NCBI GenBank assembly: GCA_036245805.1
Contig: BTRK01000002.1
Span: 36,314,661 to 36,378,660, forward strand
Source: Pristionchus mayeri
Taxonomy: Eukaryota; Nematoda; Chromadorea; Rhabditida; Neodiplogasteridae
Reading direction: 5' to 3'
DNA: 64,000 nucleotides
Position 1 is the stretch's first letter. Every line of letters starts with the position of its first letter. The notes under the pieces were generated by a model. That model had not been told where the DNA came from. It saw nothing but the letters and a program-made list of their open reading frames with translations, and made no database searches. The position numbers were made by a program, and so were the translations under genes. Positions 56,446 through 64,000 of this stretch are shown in pieces.

Positions 56446-57349
56446 GCGAGAGAGTGTGCGAAATTGAGAGAGTCTACCTGCCCGGTGGGAAACGTCATAG
56501 CCGCCAGCACCGCAGCGATGAACGAGTGTTCCTCCGCCAACTGCGGATATGGTAGGATTACAGTTAGTCGTCCCAAGAATCAATCCAGCTGAGTTCATGC
56601 TAGGCTACAGAGTCCCCTCGCTACAGTATACCTTGTACGAGTCGGGAGCGCCATCCGTGTCCGAGGCGGGTGCGCTAGGCCGCGCCGCGCCGCCCAGCAT
56701 CGCGTTCGGCGGCGTCTCCGACCGCAGCACGCCCTTCGAGCCTGTGAGAGAGTACTGTAGGATACGGTAGCCTTCACGCCTGCGAGAGGCGAATCAATAA
56801 AAATGAAAATAGTTTATAGGTACGGTAGGCTACCGTATCCCCAAGCTTACGGTCAGTGACGTCGATAGGATCGGGGCCGGCCTTGGACGGGGGCGGCTTG
56901 GTAACGGCGGCGATTGCGCGTAGACGCGCAATCTCGACTTTCGCCTGGGAAAGAGCAGTTGATCTCTGATCTTTATGCTGGATTCATAGTCGAAAAAGCT
57001 GAGGGGTCACTCTCTTCATTTCCCGAACTCTCTCGACCGGTGAGAGAGTTCGGGAAATGAAGAGAGTGACCCCTCAGCTTCTGTCGACTCTGAATGGGCC
57101 ATTAATCTCTGATCTCTTGACCTCGTCTTTCTTCCGGAGAAGCTCCCTTCGCTGCTGCTTCAGCTTGCAGAAGAAGATCGAGATGACGATCATGCAAAGA
57201 CTCGAGCAGAAAAGAGCCTCCTGCAGGGAAGAGAGGGTTACGGTAGGGGTATGGTAGTCCATTTGCAAGGTACGGTCGGTCAGACTCACCACTAGCAGCA
57301 TGCTGAGGGCGTCCGATGTCTTGAACTCGTAGGTGTAATCGTCGGGCAT
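55777..57349 (-). CDS. Single-pass membrane protein of unknown function, 9 exons
   Basis: I do not recognise the family. Exons from the start are 57349-57290, 57220-57122, 56944-56851, 56741-56632, 56540-56478, 56407-56320, 56283-56218, 56083-55967 and 55907-55777 (stop TAG). They total 828 nt, giving 275 residues with phase kept throughout. The ATG begins MPDDYTYEFK. Residues 22-38 (ALFCSSLCMIVISIFFC) form one membrane helix followed by KLKQQRRELLRKK, so the short N-terminus should face outward and the long tail the cytosol. The tail has a possible coiled coil (about 39-65), Pro/Ala/Ser-rich stretches, a basic patch (KNPNKKNRKKK) and ends TPPHKTPRV. The intron 56284-56319 must be a 36-nt GC-AG intron for the frame to continue; if not, the protein stops at TGA 56315-56317. 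The gene starts 445 bp after the rbbp-5 stop on the same strand. Confidence 0.8.
56410..56446 (+). repeat. (GA)n microsatellite in an intron
   Basis: GAGAGA repeats with one AAAGA interruption form the polypyrimidine tract (on the minus strand) just before the acceptor of the exon 56407-56320. Confidence 0.85.
56989..57090. repeat. CTCTCTCG palindromic element, perfect reference copy
   Basis: AGCTGAGGGGTCACTCTC and TTCATTTCCCGAACTCTCTC face an exact inverted copy that ends at AGCTT near 57080, with the 6-nt loop GACCGG. Symmetry continues weakly to the outer GTCGA and GTCGAC. This is the least diverged copy of the dispersed family. It occupies most of the intron 56945-57121 of the membrane protein gene. 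Confidence 0.95.
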
Positions 57350-57794
57350 AGTTGATCTTTGGCCGAGAGTGGGAGGGAGGAGGGAGGGGAGAGGGGGAGA
57401 GACCGCGCCAGGCCAGCGAAAGGAGCGAGAGTGAGTGGAGAAGAGCGATTCAATTTGTCATGACGGAATGGAAAATGAGAAAAAAACAACAACAAAAGTT
57501 TAAGATGCAAATGCTTGTATGAGAGATTCCAACAACAACTTTACTAGAAAATTAGTTTAACAACTTGTGAATATTACACTGGGGTGAAAAAACAACAACA
57601 ACTTTCTTCGAAAATTAGCTTAGCAGTTGGGAAATGTTAAGAATTATTTGAGATTTTTCACTTGATGAAACATAGTAACCTGAGCGAAAACACGTTAACA
57701 ACTGGGGGTGAAACACAACAACATCAACCCTCTCTAAGGGGAATGGATGAGTACTGTAGGATAATCGATACCGATGACTATCGTAATCTCATCC
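57350..57794. other. Spacer between rbbp-5 and the membrane protein gene
   Basis: The sequence has AACAACAAC runs, a purine-rich stretch (57363-57440) next to the membrane protein start, and a TGATCTTTGG motif directly upstream of its ATG. No exon is seen. With 445 bp between stop and start codons, both cotranscription with trans-splicing and an independent promoter are possible. Confidence 0.5.
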
Positions 57795-60700
57795 CTAGGT
57801 CATTCGACGGCACGTCTTGGTGACTGGCTTGCGAGCGACTGACTGCGCTGGAGCTTCCTTCATGATTCTCCGGGCTGCAAAATCAATCAATAACGACTAC
57901 AGTAGCCCTAAATATACAGTACTCCTATACTGCCGTAATCCCACCCCTTACTTACGGTCGTTCTCATTCTCGTATTGCATTGGCATGCCACCGGCGGGCT
58001 GATCGAGGAAATTGACATCTGGAGAAAAGCTAGTTATCAATACAACATTGTACCGTAATCGGGAAAATATTGATCGATACCGAACCTGCGTAGGGCGCGG
58101 AAGGCTGAGAAGTCGGGTTGAGGTACTCAGGGTTGTCGATCACAGGCACGGTAGGAAGGAACCAGAGCGGGCCGGCTGGAAACATCACGCAGTTTAGCAT
58201 TGAGGTAGACAATCCCTAATTCATTTATGCAACCGGTGTTTCATGAAAAGCAATGAACACGGCTTTTGATAATAAATCAGTGTTGGACAGATCACTCGGC
58301 TCTCGAATTCACTACATTTACAGAGTCTACGAAACTTCAACCCCGCTCCGGTGGTCGTCCCACTACTATACTCTCGGAACAGCTTCTACTGAAGCCCTCA
58401 CAATTGCTACCGTACTCCTCCTCTCCTACAGTAATCCTCATCATGACTACCGTACCCCTCTGCTCCTACAGTCCCTCCCTCCTTCACTCAGGGGATAAGA
58501 CATTTCGGAAAAACAAAATCAGAAATTACCACTTCAGAAATTATTTTTCAGAAAAAGACGTTTCAGAAATTTCATTTCAGAAATGGCCAGTTCAGAAATG
58601 CCAATTCAGAAAAGGACGTTTCAGAAATTTTAATTATTTGGTGTCATAATATTTAGCTTATTGTATTTCTATTAACATTTTTGAATTTGTCAGCATCATC
58701 TGAAGTCTATTTGATAAACAGAAATTAAATAATAATCCTCAAATAATGTGAAAATGGCTTCCAAAGACGTGTGCGCGCTCGCGCAACGCTGCGCGTCACG
58801 GCTAAAAATTTCAGAAATGTATTTTTCTGAAACGTCCGTTTCTGAAGTGGTAATTTCTCAAATGAAATTTCTCAGTTGGGTTTTTCTGAACTGGTGATTT
58901 CTGATTTTGTTTTTCCGAAATGTCTTATCCCCCTCACTCACACTTAGTAGATGGTATGGCAGGCAGATTGTTGTTCTCTTCATCACTGCTGCATCCCAAT
59001 TGGTCAGCCACCTTCACTGTAACCACGTCGATCTCCAGGTCAGAGTCCTCCTGGAATTTTTACATTTATTTTTACGTAAAATAAATAAATGTAATACGCT
59101 CGAGGTCAATAGACCTAAGCATGTGCAAATTTCATGATTAGTGAGAAAAAAGGCGTTAAAATATGGGACATACATTTTGAATTGAGATCACAATTCTGGT
59201 TTATGCTTCACGTATCACTCAAGACAGCGACCTCTTGCACTCACATGGACATGGTCAAAACTCACATATCCCGATCTGTACAATATTTCATGGTTAGAAT
59301 TTAGTCCCAATGGGATTCTCAAACCCGTTTGCGAAAGTTCCAAAATGTTCCTGGAAGTTGACTTATGAACATTAATAAGTTTTCCATGCAAAATCCTTAC
59401 GCAAACTCTGCGGCACTCTTCATCAGCCGTTTACACGAACGAATGAACAGCGGCGGTGGTACAGTTGTAGTGATGTGAGGCGGTGTGGCGTAGGATGTGG
59501 GTTCGCTCCCTCCCCCGTGCATAATTTTTTGCCCATTTTTGGAAGGTTGTCATTGCAAGTCCAATGTTCATACGTTTTGAAAACTTATGGCTACATTTGA
59601 ATTGATCTGGAGTTGAATAAAAAATAAAATATTTCGAAATTTCTGAATCGTGATCATTCGACACACTCTCTTACTCTTGCAGTTTTACTCTTTTACTGTA
59701 AATGAGCTTCATTTACCGATGTTAAAATTTGGAACGTCTTTCGCTATGATGATGATAACAAGATGGATCCTCTATATCTCCCTGTACATGAAGATGAAAG
59801 CAGGTTCGTTGATTTCGAAAGACTTTTCTCGAATCTCTCGAATATAGAAATTGAAATGTAGCCGTAAATTTTCAAAACATGCAAATTTCAATACGTATGA
59901 ACATTGAACTTGCAATGACAACCTGCCAAAAATGGGCAAAAAATTTTCCACGGGGGAGGAAGCGAACCAACATCCTTCGCCACACCGCCTCACATCACTA
60001 CCACTGTACCACCGCCGCTGTTGATTCGTTCGTGTAAACGGCTGATGAAGAGTGCCGCAGAGTTTGCGTAAGGATTTTGCATGGAAAACTTATTAACGTT
60101 CATAAGTCAACTCCCAGGAACATTTTGGAACTTTCGCAAACGGTTTTGAGAATCCCATTGGGACTAAATTCCAACCCTGAAATATTGTACAGATCGGGAT
60201 ATCTGAGTTCTGACCATGTCCATGTCAGCAGTATGACTGCTGATCATTTGCGAAAAAAAACAAATATCATGTGTTTGATTTGCGAGATAAAAGATGAGGC
60301 AAACTACAAGGCAATCCAGCATTATTACTAATAATGCTAGTAATTACTAATAATAATTTATTACTAATTATTACTAATAATAATTTATTAGTTGCATATC
60401 ACGCGTCTTCTGAGAGATTGCATGAAAACGGACCCCCTGCGGCACCAGGCGCCCCAACTTTCAGCGGCATTCCCGAGATAATTATGCTAGAGTATATTGG
60501 GGGCGAGAAAACTTTTGACGTCGGCCGTTGTTCTCAGAACCGGCTTTTAGGCATTTTCCGGTTCCGGGTCCGGCACTATCATATAACAGCTCCTGGATGA
60601 GCTAGAACGCTGGCATTGGTCTCAAAATGTGCGGAAAATTATTTCAAACAACTTTTATGTTGACGCGAAGTTATGTGGACGACAATTTCATGTCGAAAAA

Positions 60701-63700
60701 AATCAAAAATTGATTTCAAAACGAGAAAATAAATTCTAGCGGCTCGGGGACCCTACCTTTCCGCGTATTCTGAGATCATTTTTAGAATCTACGTACCTTA
60801 GTCTATCAGTAAAGAAATCGATCCGACCCATGTAGGGGTGGGAATTGGCCTTAGTCTAGCGAAAATTCTCGCCAAGTTGAATATTTCAAATTTTCAAAAT
60901 TGTCATATTTTGCGATACACGCTCCATTGTACATAATTTTAATGTTTTATTACATGTGCTTATATAATAGATCAAATACCGTCGAAAAACCCGATGAAAT
61001 CAGTAGTTTCGAAAAATCATATTTTTCTCCACGAAATTGCTCAAATTTGCATGATGAAAAATCAACATTTCGAAACCACTTGATGAGCTCACTATTCCCA
61101 TTCAATAGTACGCCTTCACATGAGCAACATGAGTTGAAATAGGCCTCCTCCAAGATTTCAAAGTCGCTGTTTATCACGTCCGAAAATGGAAGATCCACTG
61201 TGACGAGCATATCCAAAAATTATTTTTCCTGTTAATTTCGAGAAATATGATTAGATTTTTGCGTGGAGAATATTTTCATAAGTTTATGAACCATATACGC
61301 ATAGAATAGGGACTGTTTTGTCGAATTTTCCAAAATTGAAATTTTCCAATCTCGAAAATTTCACAAATTTAGAAAAGAGCAGATTGGTGGATTTTGCAAG
61401 GGTATCTGATTCATCGACTTATGAAAATATTCTCCACGCAAAAATCTAATCAGATTTCTCGAAATTGACAGGAAAAATTATTTTTGGATATGCTCTTCAC
61501 AGTGGATCTTCCATTTTCGGACGTGATAAACAGGGACTTTGAAATCTTGGAGGAGGCCTATTTCAACTCATGTTGCTCATGTGAAGGCGTACTATTGAAT
61601 GGGAATAGTGAGCTCATCAAGTGGTTTCGAAATGTTGATTTTTCATCATGCAAATTTGAGCAATTTCGTGGAGAAAAATATGATTTTTCGAAACTACTGA
61701 TTTCATCGGGTTTTTCGACGGTATTTGATCTATTATATAAGCACATGTAATAAAACATTAAAATTATGTACAATGGAGCGTGTATCGCAAAATATGACAA
61801 TTTTGAAAATTTGAAATATTCAACTTGGCGAGAATTTTCGCTAGACTAAGGCCAATTCCCACCCCTACATGGGTCGGATCGATTTCTTTACTGATAGACT
61901 AAGGTACGTAGATTCTAAAAATGATCTCAGAATACGCGGAAAGGTAGGGTCCCCGAGCCGCTAGAATTTATTTTCTCGTTTTGAAATCAATTTTTGATTT
62001 TTTTCGACATGAAATTGTCGTCCACATAACTTCGCGTCAACATAAAAGTTGTTTGAAATAATTTTCCGCACATTTTGAGACCAATGCCAGCGTTCTAGCT
62101 CATCCAGGAGCTGTTATATGATAGTGCCGGACCCGGAACCGGAAAATGCCTAAAAGCCGGTTCTGAGAACAACGGCCGACGTCAAAAGTTTTCTCGCCCC
62201 CAATATACTCTAGCATAATTATCTCGGGAATGCCGCTGAAAGTTGGGGCTCCTGGTGCCGGGTGGTCATGCAGTCTCTCAGAAGATGCGTGATATAAAAT
62301 ATTCGTCCACACTCGTATGATCCATGTTTTACAAACCAATCATGAGAAAATTATAACAGTGAACTGCAGTTGCTCTCGCTTATGTTCGTAGGCGCAATTT
62401 GCGTTTGCCATCCCCAAAACATCTAACCAAGACTCAGTAAATTTACAAATCCCGCATCATGAAAGTGTCAATCACCATTTAGTTTGCATACTCACTAGTG
62501 TTGGCAATTCAATAATAATGGGCCCGCTATTCCCCCCGCTCTCTCTTTCCGAGGTCACGGGCCCGCTATCAGAAATGGAGACGTAGCGGGCACGCTACAT
62601 ATTGCTACGTATCATGCGACTACGCTGCCTCTCTCCCTCGCCTCCTCCCGCTCTCTCTAACTCGGTGAAGTTAGAGCGCTCGGTAAGGAGATGACCGGGA
62701 GCATGAGCGCGCGGGAAAGCGAGCGTAGCGATATGTAGCGAGTCCGCTACCTCTCCCGCTCCTCTGACCAGACGTAGCGGGCCCGTTATATCGCTATCGT
62801 TTTACCGACCCTAATACTCACCTACTATCGCAATCATTATGTTCCTCTCGAGACTAATAAACCAACTGTTCAAACAACAGTAACAATATTCAAAAATTTG
62901 GCATCTTTGGTTAATTGTATGTTCATGTACGTTTGAGGCGCGCTAATTAGCTAGTTAGCTCATCAACAATTTAAACGTACACGCACCGGAAGCCTACCAG
63001 AATTTGTTTTAAAGTTACCCAACAAGGACGTGACCCTGATCCCAAGACGCGACGCATTGTGCACGCGTCGCGTGTATGAGAGAGCATGCAAAAGTGAGAG
63101 AATGTTGGATCAGGCAACTTCAACCCTGATCCTTTCCGGCCTTCGCCTGGGGGTAATATTGATTTTTCGCATTTTTTATATTCTTTCTCAACCAATTCAC
63201 CCATTGGCTATTCGATGGAGGACAAAAAATAGGGGGTCAATTTCGCCCTTGTTGGGTAACATTAATCTCCAAAAATGGAAGTGGTACTGACACGCTTCTC
63301 CTCCTCTGGCTCACTCTCATCCTCATCGTCCTCGTCGAATTCGCTCTCCTTCTCAGGGTATCTGAGAAGTCGATCTTTGATCTCAGCCTCTCCCATAAAC
63401 ATAATCAGTCATTGCTTTCAATTGAATCTCACTTCGAGTTCTCATCCAGCTCCTTGAACTCAGGCGCGAATCCCATCCAGTTATCCGCCAGAGGCTGCAA
63501 TTGCAAAGACATCATTATTCTTACAAGATTGATATTATTATTCAAAGACATTATTATTTTTACAAGATTGTTAGATCGATATTATTGTGAAAATATAATG
63601 CGTAGCAACGTGGTGTACATGATAAACTTCTTAAAGTACTACAATATTCACGGAACGGGAAAAAATTCACGGCTAAATATTTCTCCGTTCCGCGAATATT

Positions 63701-63930
63701 GTAGTACTTTAAGAAGTTTATCATGTACACCACGTTGCTACGCATTATATTCTCACAGTACACTATCCAGTAATTATGTAAATATCCATTATATCTCGCC
63801 GCTCTGCCGATAAAACATGGAAGGAAAACGAGCCGACCTTTCTCCACACATTGACGGTTCCGTTGGCCACCGAGAGGATTATGGCTCTGTTCGGATGCCA
63901 TTCCACGTCGCTCAGTACCTCGCCGTGAGA
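57795..63930 (-). CDS. rbbp-5: RBBP5 orthologue (COMPASS/MLL core subunit), C-terminal part
   Basis: RBBP5 joins WDR5, ASH2L and SET1/MLL enzymes in the H3K4 methyltransferase in the nucleus. Visible exons are 63930-63838, 63494-63433, 63361-63292, 59050-58942, 58175-58086, 58018-57956 and 57874-57795 (TAG). They give 188 residues with consistent phase; the N-terminal WD repeats lie beyond the right edge. Exon 1 encodes the last WD blade ([20 protein letters not shown]). Exons 2-3 encode [20 protein letters not shown] then [16 protein letters not shown], matching the activation segment and ASH2L-binding motif. Exon 4 encodes LEIDVVTV, matching the WDR5-binding motif, and CSSDEE, then exon 5 has [10 protein letters not shown] where the human protein has ENPYGP. 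The basic tail ends KTCRRMT. A 4.2-kb intron packed with mobile elements separates exons 3 and 4, and a MITE abuts the exon-4 donor. Confidence 0.94.
58491..58933. mobile_element. 443-bp foldback MITE abutting the exon-4 splice donor of rbbp-5
   Basis: Termini GGGGATAAGACATTTCGGAA and TTCCGAAATGTCTTATCCCC are inverted copies, and the inner part is built of repeated TTCAGAAAT and ATTTCTGAA words. The 7-bp direct repeat TCACTCA flanks it at 58484-58490 and 58934-58940. The right-hand copy is part of the minus-strand donor GTGAGTGA of exon 59050-58942, so the insertion occurred at the 5' splice site and duplicated it. Confidence 0.85.
59243..60226. mobile_element. 1.0-kb foldback in an rbbp-5 intron
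   Basis: Arms 59243-59603 and 59849-60226 are inverted copies: ACATGGACATGGTCA outer ends, then GATCTGTACAATATTTCA, TGCAAAATCCTTACGCAAAC and CACGAACGAAT. The spacer is about 245 bp. Each arm contains a tRNA-like stretch (59451-59518 and 59951-60019) with GGTTCGC/TCC-type B-box similarity and the word GGCGGTGGTACAGTTGTAG. No target duplication was found. Confidence 0.85.
60335..60391 (+). repeat. AT-rich short tandem repeat
   Basis: TAATTACTAATAATAATTTA and TTACTAATTATTACTAATAA form about two copies of a roughly 27-bp unit just left of the 1.9-kb palindrome. Confidence 0.8.
60396..62295. mobile_element. 1.9-kb palindromic element in an rbbp-5 intron
   Basis: Arms 60396-61283 (about 888 bp) and 61417-62295 (about 879 bp) are nearly identical inverted copies with a 133-bp spacer. 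Ends are ATATCACGCGTCTTCTGAGA and its inverse, so a TA target is possible. Each arm carries the same 80- to 88-codon ORF reading outward from the centre (61216-60950 and 61484-61750) with [14 protein letters not shown] inside; I do not recognise it. No transposase motif is visible. Confidence 0.88.
62496..62813. mobile_element. hAT-like MITE with 8-bp target duplication
   Basis: The left end TAGTGTTGGCAA and right end TTTACCGACCCTA are imperfect inverted repeats. The exact direct repeat ATACTCAC flanks both sides (62488-62495 and 62814-62821). An inner inverted repeat (GGGCCCGCTA and TAGCGGGCCC) and CTCTCTCG-like halves fill the 318 bp. The TAGTGTTGG terminus and 8-bp duplication are hAT features. 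Confidence 0.85.
63009..63265. mobile_element. piggyBac-like MITE, copy 2 (TTAA-flanked)
   Basis: TTAA at 63009-63012 is followed by AGTTACCCAACAAGGACG. The right end reads CCTTGTTGGGTAACA then TTAA at 63262-63265. It shares CTATTCGATGGAGGA and AAAAAATAGGGGGTCAATTT with the copy at 6434-6658 and is 32 bp longer. It ends 26 bp before the exon-3 donor of rbbp-5. Confidence 0.88.
63586..63757. repeat. 172-bp near-perfect palindrome in an rbbp-5 intron
   Basis: Arms of about 74 bp (AATGCGTAGCAACGTGGTGT, then ACATGATAAACTTC, AAAGTACTACAATATTC) are nearly exact inverted copies around a spacer of about 25 nt. It lies between exons 63838-63930 and 63433-63494. Confidence 0.92.
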
Positions 63931-64000
63931 CTGCAATCGATTATCGATTATCGATTTATGGGAGAAATCGATACACGCAATGCAACGCGACCCAATAGAC
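63931..64000. other. rbbp-5 intron running off the window
   Basis: On the minus strand this is the 3' end of an intron (ATCGATTGCAG acceptor at 63931) with an ATCGATAATCGATAATCG run. The preceding WD-repeat exons are outside the window. Confidence 0.7.

Noticed and set aside
58086..58175. Receptor tyrosine kinase (EGFR-type) tail suggested by [10 protein letters not shown]
   Set aside because: Adjacent exons encode the last WD blade, activation segment and ASH2L- and WDR5-binding motifs of RBBP5 with consistent phase, and human RBBP5 has a similar ENPYGP segment at this place.

Overview
The window looks like nematode nuclear DNA, most probably from a diplogastrid such as Pristionchus. That placement is an inference from three things: many short GC-rich exons separated by AT-rich introns with GTGAGT donors and TTTCAG acceptors, abundant TACGGTAG and TTGATCTTTGATC motifs in the introns, and the protein families found. 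It is gene-poor and repeat-rich. I reconstruct three genes and one pseudogene by hand-splicing conserved protein segments and checking the reading phase across every junction.

Layout. (1) 1 to about 14.2 kb: no recognisable gene; AT- and CT-rich DNA with small TIR elements, a TTAA-flanked piggyBac-like MITE, a three-copy tandem repeat, and scattered copies of a short palindrome built on CTCTCTCG...CGAGAGAG. (2) 14.2-21.76 kb, plus strand: a glycosyltransferase family 43 beta-1,3-glucuronyltransferase with twelve exons and an unresolved 5' end. Its introns carry a 1.1-kb palindrome made of smaller palindromes, a foldback with a tRNA-like module, and a hAT-like MITE with a clean 8-bp target duplication. 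(3) 21.8-26.5 kb: a foldback, one isolated copy of the satellite monomer described next, a 1.4-kb Mutator-like foldback with a 9-bp target duplication, a GC-rich MITE, an intron-containing rps-25 pseudogene with two in-frame stops, and a tRNA-like remnant. (4) 26.5-54.9 kb: a tandem array of a 126-bp monomer, about 220 copies, interrupted by a 500-N assembly gap. It has three sequence subfamilies and higher-order blocks that change length by whole monomers. (5) 55.8-57.35 kb, minus strand: a nine-exon gene for a single-pass membrane protein of unknown function. (6) 57.8 kb to the right edge, minus strand: the C-terminal half of the RBBP5 orthologue, a core subunit of the MLL/SET1 (COMPASS) histone H3K4 methyltransferase. 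Its introns hold hAT-like, piggyBac-like and foldback elements, one of them inserted at a 5' splice site.

The coding genes have unrelated roles: proteoglycan-linker type glycosylation in the Golgi, an unknown membrane protein, and chromatin methylation. The last two lie head-to-tail 445 bp apart, so co-transcription is possible but unproven. The most unusual content is the 28-kb satellite with its isolated monomer. A 12-bp sequence at the left edge of the array and its exact reverse complement at the right edge of the lone monomer suggest that the satellite grew out of a small terminal-inverted-repeat element. The very long overlapping ORFs on both strands of the array are a by-product of a 126-bp (42-codon) unit and are not annotated as genes.
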